A stretch of DNA of 64,000 bases from Limibacter armeniacum (lineage in GTDB: Bacteria; Bacteroidota; Bacteroidia; Cytophagales; Flammeovirgaceae). The translations under genes were made by a program, and so were the position numbers. Shown in pieces: positions 8,414 through 17,727 of the stretch. The notes under the pieces are model-generated. The model saw nothing but the letters and a program-made list of their open reading frames with translations. It searched no databases and was not told the origin of the DNA. The stretch is from contig NZ_JBAJNO010000009.1 of assembly GCF_036880985.1 (NCBI RefSeq), positions 744,001-808,000 of the forward strand, in the 5' to 3' direction. How positions within the stretch are numbered: position 1 is the first letter of the stretch; the number at the start of each line of letters is the position of its first letter.

Positions 8414-11400
8414 TTATTTTTCTTGGTTTTTGGTAACAGGTACTGTCTCCTTTTCCTCTTGCTTATTTTCTTCCTTCTGCTCTTCTAAAGGGGGTACCGT
8501 CTCATCATTTGTCTTCCGATCAGCCTTCCGCTTGGCTTTCTCTTTTCTCTCCAGCTCCTTGATCTTCTCCTTCAGCTCATTCTCTTCTTTTTTCTTCTTC
8601 TTATTCTTCCCGAATATATCAGATAAGGTATTGAAACTCTTTGTATGCAGAATACTCGCACCTGTTGTGGTATTACCTTCCAATCCTGAGTAGATTTGCT
8701 CATTATGACGCTGGTAAAACTTAGCCCTGAAGTTACCTTGAGGAGTCAAAGCTACTTCCACAGTCCAGTCTCCCAATATACTTGCGGCATCCGTTTCATT
8801 TTTACTGTTTGTAAAACCACCGTCTCTTGAAATCCTGACCCTACCCTGCAAGAAAGTATAGGTAAATCTGAGTTGAAGTGCTTTCCATGCCTCTTCATCC
8901 AATCCATTCAGATCTAGGTCAATCTCAAAGTTTTCATCCACCTGAGACAACATGTAGCTAAGCTGATTGGACAAGAGTTCACTCACACTATTACCTGCCG
9001 ACGTTGTAAATCCTCCGAAATTATTCTCAGGAGCCAAACGCTTCATTACAATCAAGCTGAAAACCTGTCTGTTCAATTCTTGTTCGTCATTTTGGAGCCT
9101 CTGCCTATATGCCTGCACATAACTATCCATTGGAATGGTACCTTGCGACGTCACAATGGTATTAGGATAATCCTGAATCTCTATATCAAAATCAAGTTGT
9201 GGTCTTGAGATTTTTCCGGACATATCCAGCAATACATTTACAGGATACCTCCTCTTTACCTCAGGCGCATTTAAAATAATACTATCTGCATCTGTTATAA
9301 TCGGAGACAAGGATACTTTCTGTTCATATGCTGCAGTAATGTTCAGTTCAGCACCATATGGATCCCCTGCCCATGTAATAGATGAGTTAGGCTCAATACT
9401 GAATCGCTTATCCAACAAATTGAAGTCCGCCATTCTCATTGTAAAGTTGTAGGCACCTTTCAGGATTTCCACTTTGCCAAACATGGTAAGGTCTCCTTGA
9501 GGGGTCATACTCATTTGTAACTTCCCTACTCCATTACCACGAATGATATCTCCTGATTTTTTATCAAATATCAGTTCACAATAAGCTTCTTGGGTCAACT
9601 CAATATCCATATCCAACTTGAGGGAGAATGAATCCGTAGCCCTGCTGTTACTGATATCAACCACTGTCTTGTCTTCTGATATTTTATTTGAGTCATAGTA
9701 ACGAATATATGACTGGTCTTCTACTACCCCATCATCACTAAGTGGGATAAATATCTTTGTATTCTTTTCCGTCTTACCTGAAATGCTCAAAGACATATCA
9801 TCAAAACTACCAGCCAGTTTCACTGTTCCGGTACCGAATACATTTCCATAGAATTCACCATTGTCTTTCTCAGTAGTGTTTAAGCCTTGGAAGTTTTGCA
9901 TTCGGGCATTGATATCAAGCCTGAAATTGTCAAAGTCCTTGTAGTAAACACCTCCATTGACATAGCAATAGTTGTCATAATTATCTATAAGCCTCAAGTT
10001 CTTTCCATAAATCCCATTTGACCTGATATAGATTTTATCACTGAAATGGTAACGAACTTTGGTATAGTTAAGTAAGAAACTACCATTGGCGATATAGGCA
10101 TCTCCCCATAATATTGGATCTTCCAAACTACCCTTGATGTTTACAAGACCGATCAGTGTCCCTTCCAGATTTGATACTACATCCTTAGAAAAGGATTCTG
10201 CAATTTTCAGGTCTGCACCATCCAGAATCATTGTCATATCCAACATGCGATCCTTTGGTGCTGTAGGCTCATAACTACCTGACAGCTTCAGTACTTTTCG
10301 CTCATTTCGGGTCAAAGAGGCCTCAACTGAAAATCGTTTGTTAATACCATCCCACTCAGAATCACCTTTTAGGTTTCCGACAAAGTAGTCATCTACATAT
10401 ACATCATCGACACTGACCTCTCCCAGCATCCGTGGGTGTTGATACAAATCCTCAAATTCAGCATTGATATTTAGCTGTCCCCTAAAAGAATATCCCAATA
10501 CCCTTTCCAAAATCCCTAAGTCAAACTTATGAATATTCAGCTTCAGCTTTTTCTGATAATCTTCAGAAATAAAACCATTGGCATAAAGGTATTTTTCTCC
10601 ACTTTCAAACCCTAAATCATCAATCTTAACCTCACCATTGTAGCCTAAAATGATACGGTTTTTCCGTCCAAAATCATTACTCCAATTGTTATCCATCAAC
10701 CTGAACTTTGACTCAGGAAAGTCCAGAACCATGCTGTCCTTATAGAAAATAAGTTCTGAAAGAAACTCCAAACGGTCTCCTGAAGAAGGATGCTCAATAA
10801 CGGCATCCATATTGAAGAGGGAATCTATATTGGAGGAAGTCATAGTTAGGTTGGCTAGCTTTACCCCTTCAAAATCCTGCTTATCAGATTTGGCATCCAT
10901 CTGAAAATCAACATTCCTTTTCCCTTTTTCCTTCGCAACGGCCATTCCTACATAGTTACCCAAAAACTGGTAGTCTCCCCACTGCAAGGAATCTGCATCA
11001 ATTTCTAGGTTCAGGTAGTCAAGTTTTCCGGTATGGAATCCCCCTCTGGCTTCCAGATTTCTTGACAAGAGCAATGTAGAATCAAATAGGTGGATAAGCT
11101 TGTTCAGGTCCTTGTTCTTCAGCTCAAAGGACATGTTGTATTGTTCGATATCTGTTAGCTCCTTATGTAGGTCTAGCACCATATCTACTTTTTCAGTATC
11201 TGCCCTCGCATTCTCCAACAATTGGTTTATAAGCTTATAAAGATCGCTGATTACTGTATTCAGTTCGTATTGCCCTGATGCCTTAAACGTGGCAAAGTCT
11301 GAATCAAACAAGACATTCCTGTCTCCGGTTTCTTTATTATGATCGGTAGATATATCAAATTCATCAATCAGCACCTCGTACCCTTTCCTGAATAACTTGG

Positions 11401-13138
11401 AGTCTACCATCCGTACCGTTCCATCCAAGGAACCCCATTGGGTACCATCAAAATCTGCAATTATATGGGACTTAATACCTAATGTTGAATCCATTAAGTG
11501 GAGCACTTTCAAATCAGGTGCATCCAGCTCAATCATTGTATTGAACTTATCCTTTTCAAAATCTGTGAGAGATTCAAAGGTCAGGTTAAGGTTTGGATCC
11601 TGAACAGTCGCATATACATCAAACTGCTTATTATTATAAATAAACTTTGGTACTGAAATATGCTTGTAGTCATATCCCTTAAGATTAATCCTTTCTATCT
11701 CTGCTCTTGAGTTCAATCGCAGCTTCTTCAGACTGTAGCCAACCCCATCAAACCTGACATAACCATCTACATCCTTGATTACTTCCTTCTGATCAAAGAA
11801 AGTCCCCAAGTCAAACCTATTCATAGACATCAAACCCTTGTACACCTCTTTATTCATATTGACATACATGTTAGGCTCTAGCCTTCCAAGAGATGTATCA
11901 AAAATGCCTTTCAATGTGAAATCACTCAGGTAACCTTTGAAGTCAGCATCTGCAATTGCTGTCGAACCGAGCAACCCAATTGTTTCATGACTGCTCGTAG
12001 GCGCATACTGATAAATATCTTTTGGCAAGTAGTATGTTCCTGCTTCCAGACGCAACTTCATATCAGTTGAATCTAATTCTGGAAAACCGCCAAATGAAAG
12101 GTCTCCGACTACCCGAGAACTGTCACCAAAAGAGATGTCCGCATTGATAAACTCAAAGTCACTAATTGTTCCATCAAATCGACCCGATATTTTGTAGCGG
12201 TCATTATAGGAATGAAGAAATGGCAAAAAACGAACAAGGTCGTCCGTTACAAAATCAGACCTATCCAGTGTTGCAGTCATACTGACACTGTCAAAAAATG
12301 ATGAGAATGATTTATAGCTATCGTATTTGAAATCTAACTGGTCTTTTACTTTCAGTGTAGAAGATCGCCCCAGTTTCAGAAAGAGGTCACCAAAGGACAT
12401 TCCCGTTTTGCAGATATAAAAGTCTGTATCCAGTTCATGGATCTTCACCTCGCTGCTGAGTTCATACCCTCTCAGGTCTCTAACATCCAAAGCAATGGTA
12501 TCACCCACTACCCTGAAATTGGTCACCTCTCCATACAATTGATCAAATACCATATGGTACTGATCAAACTGCATTTTGTCAGCAGGAGCTTTTTCAGGAA
12601 AATGTAATTCATAGTGTCCTTGCTCCACATATGCCTTCCCGATGGAAAATGTCCCTGATTTACCTGAGCTATTTACTGAATCAGGCTTACCACTTAATGC
12701 ATCGATCCATTCATCCATATTGGACAGGTTAGTGGTAGAGTCCTGTACCATAATCACCGATACATCCTTTAGCCATACTTTATCCAAGTGAATATCTCCA
12801 TCATTCTGCACCAGCAGTTTGTACTCACAGTCCACCTTTAGCTCACCTACATCAATCAGCGGAACACCTTTCGTATCCATGATTTTCACACCATCCAATG
12901 CGATAAGGTCAAACCAATTGATAGACACCCCTTCAACTGTCGTTGGGAAGCCTGTCATCTCTGTCAAACGATTGGAAGCATATTGTACGAGGCGGGTCTG
13001 TACTGCGGGGTACTGAATCATAAGGTAAAAGAGCAACCAAAAAAACACGAGCAACACCCCCAGTTTACTGAGTGTTCTCACAATTCCTCCCAGAATTTCC
13101 TTACGCGTTATTTTGATATTTCTTAATTTTGTCCTCAT
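8414..13138 (-). CDS. tamB: TamB-family translocation and assembly module protein
   Basis: A 1574-residue TamB (DUF490) protein. It has one N-terminal membrane segment (about residues 25-47, LGVLLVFFWLLFYLMIQYP) and then a very long, beta-rich, repetitive region as expected for the groove that bridges inner and outer membrane and is thought to carry lipids or help insert beta-barrel proteins. The C-terminal TamB domain covers roughly residues 1050-1480. The divergent pair tamB-tsaD is a common arrangement in Bacteroidota. An unusual feature is a strongly charged Lys/Glu-rich tail of about 64 residues (from about 1511), after the conserved domain; TamB proteins usually end at the domain. The nearest Omp85-type gene in the window (29105) is far away. 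Confidence 0.9.
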   Translation of the reverse strand: MRTKLRNIKITRKEILGGIVRTLSKLGVLLVFFWLLFYLMIQYPAVQTRLVQYASNRLTEMTGFPTTVEGVSINWFDLIALDGVKIMDTKGVPLIDVGELKVDCEYKLLVQNDGDIHLDKVWLKDVSVIMVQDSTTNLSNMDEWIDALSGKPDSVNSSGKSGTFSIGKAYVEQGHYELHFPEKAPADKMQFDQYHMVFDQLYGEVTNFRVVGDTIALDVRDLRGYELSSEVKIHELDTDFYICKTGMSFGDLFLKLGRSSTLKVKDQLDFKYDSYKSFSSFFDSVSMTATLDRSDFVTDDLVRFLPFLHSYNDRYKISGRFDGTISDFEFINADISFGDSSRVVGDLSFGGFPELDSTDMKLRLEAGTYYLPKDIYQYAPTSSHETIGLLGSTAIADADFKGYLSDFTLKGIFDTSLGRLEPNMYVNMNKEVYKGLMSMNRFDLGTFFDQKEVIKDVDGYVRFDGVGYSLKKLRLNSRAEIERINLKGYDYKHISVPKFIYNNKQFDVYATVQDPNLNLTFESLTDFEKDKFNTMIELDAPDLKVLHLMDSTLGIKSHIIADFDGTQWGSLDGTVRMVDSKLFRKGYEVLIDEFDISTDHNKETGDRNVLFDSDFATFKASGQYELNTVISDLYKLINQLLENARADTEKVDMVLDLHKELTDIEQYNMSFELKNKDLNKLIHLFDSTLLLSRNLEARGGFHTGKLDYLNLEIDADSLQWGDYQFLGNYVGMAVAKEKGKRNVDFQMDAKSDKQDFEGVKLANLTMTSSNIDSLFNMDAVIEHPSSGDRLEFLSELIFYKDSMVLDFPESKFRLMDNNWSNDFGRKNRIILGYNGEVKIDDLGFESGEKYLYANGFISEDYQKKLKLNIHKFDLGILERVLGYSFRGQLNINAEFEDLYQHPRMLGEVSVDDVYVDDYFVGNLKGDSEWDGINKRFSVEASLTRNERKVLKLSGSYEPTAPKDRMLDMTMILDGADLKIAESFSKDVVSNLEGTLIGLVNIKGSLEDPILWGDAYIANGSFLLNYTKVRYHFSDKIYIRSNGIYGKNLRLIDNYDNYCYVNGGVYYKDFDNFRLDINARMQNFQGLNTTEKDNGEFYGNVFGTGTVKLAGSFDDMSLSISGKTEKNTKIFIPLSDDGVVEDQSYIRYYDSNKISEDKTVVDISNSRATDSFSLKLDMDIELTQEAYCELIFDKKSGDIIRGNGVGKLQMSMTPQGDLTMFGKVEILKGAYNFTMRMADFNLLDKRFSIEPNSSITWAGDPYGAELNITAAYEQKVSLSPIITDADSIILNAPEVKRRYPVNVLLDMSGKISRPQLDFDIEIQDYPNTIVTSQGTIPMDSYVQAYRQRLQNDEQELNRQVFSLIVMKRLAPENNFGGFTTSAGNSVSELLSNQLSYMLSQVDENFEIDLDLNGLDEEAWKALQLRFTYTFLQGRVRISRDGGFTNSKNETDAASILGDWTVEVALTPQGNFRAKFYQRHNEQIYSGLEGNTTTGASILHTKSFNTLSDIFGKNKKKKKEENELKEKIKELERKEKAKRKADRKTNDETVPPLEEQKEENKQEEKETVPVTKNQEK

Positions 13139-13420
13139 TCAGCAATCTGAAGGTGAAAGCGGTTTTGGGCTTTCCATTTATTTGTATTCATTTCCCACAA
13201 GACAATGTACCTTGGACGAAATGACAACAAAATTAAACATTTTTAACCACGATCTGTGAATTATTGCGCTTCAAGTTCATGATTTCCTCATGAAAGATCT
13301 AGAAATGTTATCTACCTTGTCTTTTGTACATTCAAAATCAAGCGGATATGTGTTGCTAGCGCACAACAATAACGACAGACAAACTTAAAGGTTTCTTTTT
13401 CCTGAAAAGAATATTTAAAA

Positions 13421-14440
13421 ATGAATCAAACGATTCTCGCTATAGAGTCTTCTTGTGATGAAACCTCAGCAGCCGTTGTACAAGGCGGAAAGGTCATCAG
13501 TAATATCGTTGCCACACAATCAGTACACGAGCAATATGGCGGTGTAGTGCCCGAATTAGCATCAAGGGCACACCAGAAGCATATTGTTCCTGTTATTGAC
13601 CAAGCACTAAAACAGGCTGGTATCAAAAAGCAGGATCTGGACGCCATTGCGTTTACAAAAGGTCCAGGGCTTTTGGGAGCCTTACTTGTAGGTAGCTCAT
13701 TTGCTAAGTCAATGGCACAGTCCCTTGGGATTCCACTGATTGGCATCAACCATATGCAAGCACACATTCTTGCCCATTTTATTGATGAGCCACACCCTAA
13801 GTTTCCATTCCTATGCCTTACTGTCAGTGGAGGACATACACAATTGGTTGTAGTTCATGACCACTTGACCATGGAAGTTGTTGGAGAAACACAGGATGAT
13901 GCAGTAGGCGAAGCATTTGATAAAACGGCTAAAATTATAGGTTTACCATATCCAGGAGGACCTTTGATTGACAAATATGCTCAAGAAGGCAATCCATTGG
14001 CTTATGAGTTTCCGGATGTCAGTACGACAGGGCTTAACTTCTCTTTCAGTGGCATTAAAACAGCATTTCTGAACTTTTTAAGAAAAGAAGTACAAAAAGA
14101 CCCTGACTTTATCAAAAACAACTTACCTGATATTTGTGCCAGCATCCAACATACCCTGATCCGAATTTTGCTCAAGAAGCTCAAGAAAGCAACAAAGCAA
14201 TACAAGATCAGTGAGATTGCTATTGCAGGTGGTGTTTCTGCCAATTCAGGGCTTCGCAAGACCCTACAGGAGATGGGAAAAGAGAAAGGATGGAATGTGT
14301 ATATTCCGAAATTTGAATACTGTACGGACAATGCTGCCATGATTGCCATCACTGCCCACTACAAGTATTTGAAAGGAGAATTTGAAGACCTAACGGTAAC
14401 TTCAAACCCAAGATTGAAGTTCGAAGGAATCAATCAGTAG
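13421..14440 (+). CDS. tsaD: tRNA N6-adenosine threonylcarbamoyltransferase
   Basis: A 339-residue TsaD (Kae1/YgjD), which transfers threonylcarbamoyl to A37 of ANN-decoding tRNAs together with TsaB and TsaE. The N-terminus ILAIESSCDETSAAVV is the ASKHA ATP-binding start. The metal ligands are the histidines of HMQAH (H111, H115) and an Asp in the C-terminal CTDNAAM motif. The block SGGHTQLVVV and the glycine-rich IAGGVSANSGLR are also intact. The gene is divergent from tamB across a 282-bp gap and is followed by a strong terminator, so it is monocistronic on its 3' side. Confidence 0.97.
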   Translation: MNQTILAIESSCDETSAAVVQGGKVISNIVATQSVHEQYGGVVPELASRAHQKHIVPVIDQALKQAGIKKQDLDAIAFTKGPGLLGALLVGSSFAKSMAQSLGIPLIGINHMQAHILAHFIDEPHPKFPFLCLTVSGGHTQLVVVHDHLTMEVVGETQDDAVGEAFDKTAKIIGLPYPGGPLIDKYAQEGNPLAYEFPDVSTTGLNFSFSGIKTAFLNFLRKEVQKDPDFIKNNLPDICASIQHTLIRILLKKLKKATKQYKISEIAIAGGVSANSGLRKTLQEMGKEKGWNVYIPKFEYCTDNAAMIAITAHYKYLKGEFEDLTVTSNPRLKFEGINQ

Positions 14441-14458
14441 TTCATCAACAAACAGAAG

Positions 14459-14492
14459 AAGCGTGTAAGTTCTCACTTACACGCTTTTTTAT
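14459..14492 (+). terminator. Terminator after tsaD
   Basis: GCGTGTAAGT pairs perfectly with ACTTACACGC around TCTC, followed by six T. It begins about 20 bp after the tsaD stop. Confidence 0.92.
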
Positions 14493-14705
14493 GTCTACTC
14501 CATTCAAAAATTTTCTATCTGATATCGCCTACCATCTGAACCATTTGATTTATCATAACCTTTATGATTTAAACCCATCTTCCGTTGAAAAACGTAATAA
14601 AATTAAATAATTTATATGTGTACTCTTGGCCATACGCCTTGAATACTGATGAATCACGAACTGATTTCTCTTGTCGCGCTTTTCCAACCCTAACCATGTT
14701 AAGCA

Positions 14706-15269
14706 ATGGCGGTAATTATTATAGTCTTCACAATTGTAGTAGCCGGAAGTCTTGGCTTCTTTCTGATGGAGCAATCCAGTAAACGGTATGCCAATGCTCT
14801 AAAGAAAATATCCAACACTGAGGTCATTGACATTATCAGGCAGCACAACGGACAAATTGGGATTGAGGACTTCGTGTCCAGTACAGGACTTAGCCGTGAA
14901 GACGCCAAATACAAACTGTCTGCAATGCTCTCCCAACGTATTCTATCCATTGAATACAATGACCGTTTTGAAACGGTTTATGCATTGAGTGATATTGTTA
15001 AAAGTGCTCTTTATGACGTCAACTCTACTTTTTATGCCTACAAAAGGGCTTTACACAGCATTCCTGATGCTGAAGTGATTCGAATAGCGGTAGAACAACA
15101 TGGCCGAGTCACTCCCGCATCACTCTGCTTCAAAGCCAATATTAGTGCTGATGAAGCCAAAGTTCGACTGGAAGAACTTTACCAAAAAGGCATTTTTGAA
15201 CTTGATGTGACTGAAAATGGTACACTTTGCTACCAACTTACTGACAAAGACCTTTACGAAGAATTATAA
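14706..15269 (+). CDS. Membrane-anchored protein with two winged-helix-like repeats
   Basis: A 187-residue protein I cannot name. It opens with a single hydrophobic segment (residues 2-20, AVIIIVFTIVVAGSLGFFL), which looks like a membrane anchor. The rest consists of two related units of about 62 residues, roughly 36-97 and 112-173. Both have the pattern (T/A)EVI-x-I-x4-G, then two helices, then (R/A)x(D/E)AK, a further helix and a hairpin ending in a (V/C)Y-x-L-(S/T)D-like sequence. That is the shape of a winged-helix DNA-binding fold (helix-turn-helix followed by a beta wing). The function could be a membrane-tethered regulator, but winged helices also mediate protein contacts. The ATG at 14706 places the hydrophobic segment at the very N-terminus. 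Confidence 0.75.
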   Translation: MAVIIIVFTIVVAGSLGFFLMEQSSKRYANALKKISNTEVIDIIRQHNGQIGIEDFVSSTGLSREDAKYKLSAMLSQRILSIEYNDRFETVYALSDIVKSALYDVNSTFYAYKRALHSIPDAEVIRIAVEQHGRVTPASLCFKANISADEAKVRLEELYQKGIFELDVTENGTLCYQLTDKDLYEEL

Positions 15270-15311
15270 AACAGAATAATCAATCGACTTAAAAATCAAA
15301 GTCACAATATT

Positions 15312-15346
15312 ATTTTACAGAAGTGTTTATTCACTTATTGTAAAAT
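15312..15346. other. Hairpin in the gap before lgt
   Basis: ATTTTACA pairs with TGTAAAAT, and AGTG with CACT inside it, separated by a small bulge. It starts about 43 bp after the stop of the winged-helix gene and may slow or end its transcript, but it lacks a proper T tract. Confidence 0.4.
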
Positions 15347-15390
15347 GATAATTTTCTTAGAATAAGAGGTATTATTTTTAGCTCAAACCC

Positions 15391-15421
15391 TTGCATTCAT
15401 AGTGAATTATCCACTACTTTG
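15391..15421 (+). promoter_or_regulatory. Candidate promoter for a small RNA
   Basis: TTG followed after 20 bp by CTACTTTG, close to the Bacteroidota consensus TTG-N20-TAnnTTTG but with an imperfect -7 box. No open reading frame of useful size follows it before the terminator at 15519. Confidence 0.25.
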
Positions 15422-15427
15422 TAATCA

Positions 15428-15551
15428 GGAAAAGGATTTCACACAGATGATTTCCTTAGTCTGATAAGTATGGAAATGAATTATTGATTTTGGTCACATC
15501 ACGTAAAACAAGTACCGGAAAACCTTTGCCTTTTAGTCAAGGGTTTTTTTT
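15428..15551 (+). ncRNA. Candidate small RNA ending in an intrinsic terminator
   Basis: The segment of about 120 bp has no convincing ORF, is preceded by a promoter-like element at 15391-15421, contains an AAGGA/TCCTT hairpin near its 5' end, and ends in a strong terminator (15519-15551). It lies 160 bp past the stop of the winged-helix gene and about 170 bp before lgt. I do not recognise it as a known RNA family. It could simply be a long 3' or 5' untranslated region. Confidence 0.25.
15519..15551 (+). terminator. Isolated intrinsic terminator
   Basis: AAAACCTTTG pairs with CAAGGGTTTT (one G-T pair) around a 9-base loop, with the T run extending past the stem. It is about 250 bp away from the nearest upstream stop codon and so appears to serve a transcript other than a neighbouring gene. 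Confidence 0.75.
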
Positions 15552-15719
15552 ATGCTTATTACTTTTTGATGAACTGTCGATATTTTAATTGTAATCCTAG
15601 TCTAATTTTTTGTACTGTTCCTATATTTGCTTTATTGCATATTTATTGCCGTTTTTGAAAATCATTTTGATAAATTATAAGGGAGTATTTAACTCCAAAA
15701 ATTCCAATTATTTCTTGAT

Positions 15720-16535
15720 ATGGATATTCTAGCATTCATCGAATGGGCAGTGAAGCCTGAGATCATTTCCAAACCAATTGAGGTTAGATGGTACGGCCTT
15801 CTTTTTGCCCTAGGATTTTTTATTGGTCAGTCATTGATGACCAAAATTTACAAACAGGAAGGAAAACCGGAATCAGGTGTTGATTCCCTGACAATATATG
15901 TGTTGATCGCCACTGTTCTTGGTGCAAGACTAGGACACTGCCTTTTCTATGACCCTGACTATTACTTGGCTCACCCTGTTGAAATCCTAATGGTATGGAA
16001 AGGTGGATTAGCAAGTCACGGTGCAGCGATAGGTATTCTGATTGGTTTGTGGATGTACTCCAGAAAGTTCAATTACCATTTCCTTTGGGTTGTGGATAGA
16101 GTCGTGATTATGGTGGCCCTAGGCGGTGCCTTTATCCGATTGGGTAACCTGATGAACTCTGAGATTGTAGGTATCCCTACTGATGTACCTTGGGCTTTTA
16201 TCTTCGAAAGACTTGGGGACAACACTCCTCGCCACCCAGTACAGCTTTATGAATCGCTGACTTACTTTGCCACTTTCGCTATCCTTTGGGGGATGTACAA
16301 GAAGTTCGGCACATCGTTGGCTCATGGCAGATTGTTTGGCGTATTTCTGATAATGGTCTTTGGCTCCAGAATTATATGGGAGATGTTCAAAGTTCATCAA
16401 GCTGGTTTCATGGAAGGTGTTGACTTGAGAATGGGGCAACTGCTTAGTATTCCTTTAGTACTGGCTGGCCTTTACCTGCTATTCAAATCAAACAAGGGTG
16501 ATACTGTAGAACAAGAAAAGACAAAGATCGGATAG
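15720..16535 (+). CDS. lgt: Prolipoprotein diacylglyceryl transferase
   Basis: A 271-residue Lgt, an inner-membrane enzyme that transfers diacylglyceryl from phosphatidylglycerol to the lipobox cysteine of prolipoproteins. The family motif GGLASHG is at about residues 95-101, and the signature RLGNLMNSEIVG at about 140-151 contains the conserved Arg, Asn and Glu. A later PVQLYES block is also characteristic. About seven hydrophobic segments are visible. The protein is of normal length. Its substrates would include the lipoproteins encoded at 5013, 50804 and 54698. The next gene starts 16 bp after its stop, which suggests co-transcription. Confidence 0.96.
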   Translation: MDILAFIEWAVKPEIISKPIEVRWYGLLFALGFFIGQSLMTKIYKQEGKPESGVDSLTIYVLIATVLGARLGHCLFYDPDYYLAHPVEILMVWKGGLASHGAAIGILIGLWMYSRKFNYHFLWVVDRVVIMVALGGAFIRLGNLMNSEIVGIPTDVPWAFIFERLGDNTPRHPVQLYESLTYFATFAILWGMYKKFGTSLAHGRLFGVFLIMVFGSRIIWEMFKVHQAGFMEGVDLRMGQLLSIPLVLAGLYLLFKSNKGDTVEQEKTKIG

Positions 16536-16551
16536 ATAATCTAGTATCTAC

Positions 16552-17727
16552 ATGTACGATATCATCATTATAGGCGGAGGGCTTGCGGGATTAATCAGCA
16601 GCTTCCGCCTTTCTTTTTGGGGGTACAACGTGTTATTGATTGAAAAACAATCCTACCCCCTACATCGAGTTTGTGGCGAATACATTTCCAATGAAGTCAA
16701 GGACTTTATGGAGATGCATCAGCTTTTGCCCAATATTGAACTTCCTCAAATCAATGAACTAACTGTGTCAAGTCCTAATGGGAACCAGTTTCATATGCCC
16801 CTTGGTTTGGGAGGATTTGGCATCAGCAGGTTTACAATTGATCAGTACCTTTTTGAAAAGTCCAAGCAAGCAGGTACGACAGTTCTTCAAAACACAAAAG
16901 TCCATCACTTTGATTTTGATGGTAGTTTTTTCACAGTAAATACCACTAAAGGAGAATCTTTTCAGGCTCCATTACTGATTGGTGCATTTGGGAAACGCTC
17001 TCTGCTGGACAAGCAAATGAAAAGGCCGTTTATACAAAGTAAATCCCCATACATAGGCATCAAATACCATATCAAAAACCCCATTCCTACCAACCAAATA
17101 GCACTTCACAACTTCAAGGATGGGTATTGTGGCATTTCCAAAGTTGAAGAAGGGAAAACCAATTTGTGTTACCTATCAAGCAGACAAAACCTAAAAAAGT
17201 TTGGCTCTATTGAAAAAATGGAACAAGAAGTGCTTTTTGAGAACCCACACATCAGACAGATCTTTGAGGAATCTGAGTTTCTATTCGAAAAACCCATCGT
17301 CATCAATGAAATCTCTTTTTCTGCCAAATCCTGTATTGAGCAACATGTGATGATGGCTGGTGACTCAGCGGGCTTAATCACACCACTCTGTGGCAACGGC
17401 ATGGCTATGGCCATCCACTCTGCCATCATATTGACTGACTTGATTGGTATTTATTTCAAGAAGGGTGAGAAGGTAAATAGGGAACAATTAGAAAATGCTT
17501 ACCAACAAAAATGGCAGCAGGCTTTTGCCTTCAGACTTAATGCAGGCAGACAATTACAAAAGCTATTTGGTTCCAAGAAACTGACAAACCATACCGTCAA
17601 TATATTAAAGCATTTACCTACGGTAAGTAAGTGGCTTGTCAGTCTCACACATGGAAAGCCTATTACATATGCAAAAGCACCTTTGCAACAGAAAAATAGA
17701 CAGCCAAGCCAAGAAGGTCATTTGTAG
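16552..17727 (+). CDS. FAD-dependent oxidoreductase, geranylgeranyl-reductase-like
   Basis: A 391-residue flavoprotein. The N-terminal IIIIGGGLAGLISSFRL is a dinucleotide-binding GxGxxG fold, followed by an acidic residue after the second strand (LLIEKQ). The C-terminal GDSAGLITPLCGNGMAMA is the second FAD-contact motif of the group that includes geranylgeranyl reductases and halogenase-like monooxygenases. It is not possible to name the substrate. Similar proteins in Bacteroidota occur in pigment or polyketide loci, but no such genes are beside it; it follows lgt by 16 bp. Its last 65 bases overlap the end of mgtE on the opposite strand, so both C-termini are encoded by the same DNA. Confidence 0.85.
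   Translation: MYDIIIIGGGLAGLISSFRLSFWGYNVLLIEKQSYPLHRVCGEYISNEVKDFMEMHQLLPNIELPQINELTVSSPNGNQFHMPLGLGGFGISRFTIDQYLFEKSKQAGTTVLQNTKVHHFDFDGSFFTVNTTKGESFQAPLLIGAFGKRSLLDKQMKRPFIQSKSPYIGIKYHIKNPIPTNQIALHNFKDGYCGISKVEEGKTNLCYLSSRQNLKKFGSIEKMEQEVLFENPHIRQIFEESEFLFEKPIVINEISFSAKSCIEQHVMMAGDSAGLITPLCGNGMAMAIHSAIILTDLIGIYFKKGEKVNREQLENAYQQKWQQAFAFRLNAGRQLQKLFGSKKLTNHTVNILKHLPTVSKWLVSLTHGKPITYAKAPLQQKNRQPSQEGHL

Noticed and set aside
15612-15640. lgt promoter at TATATTTG (15622-15629)
   Set aside because: The -7 box fits, but the only TTG elements lie 9 or 30 bp upstream, outside the usual spacing.
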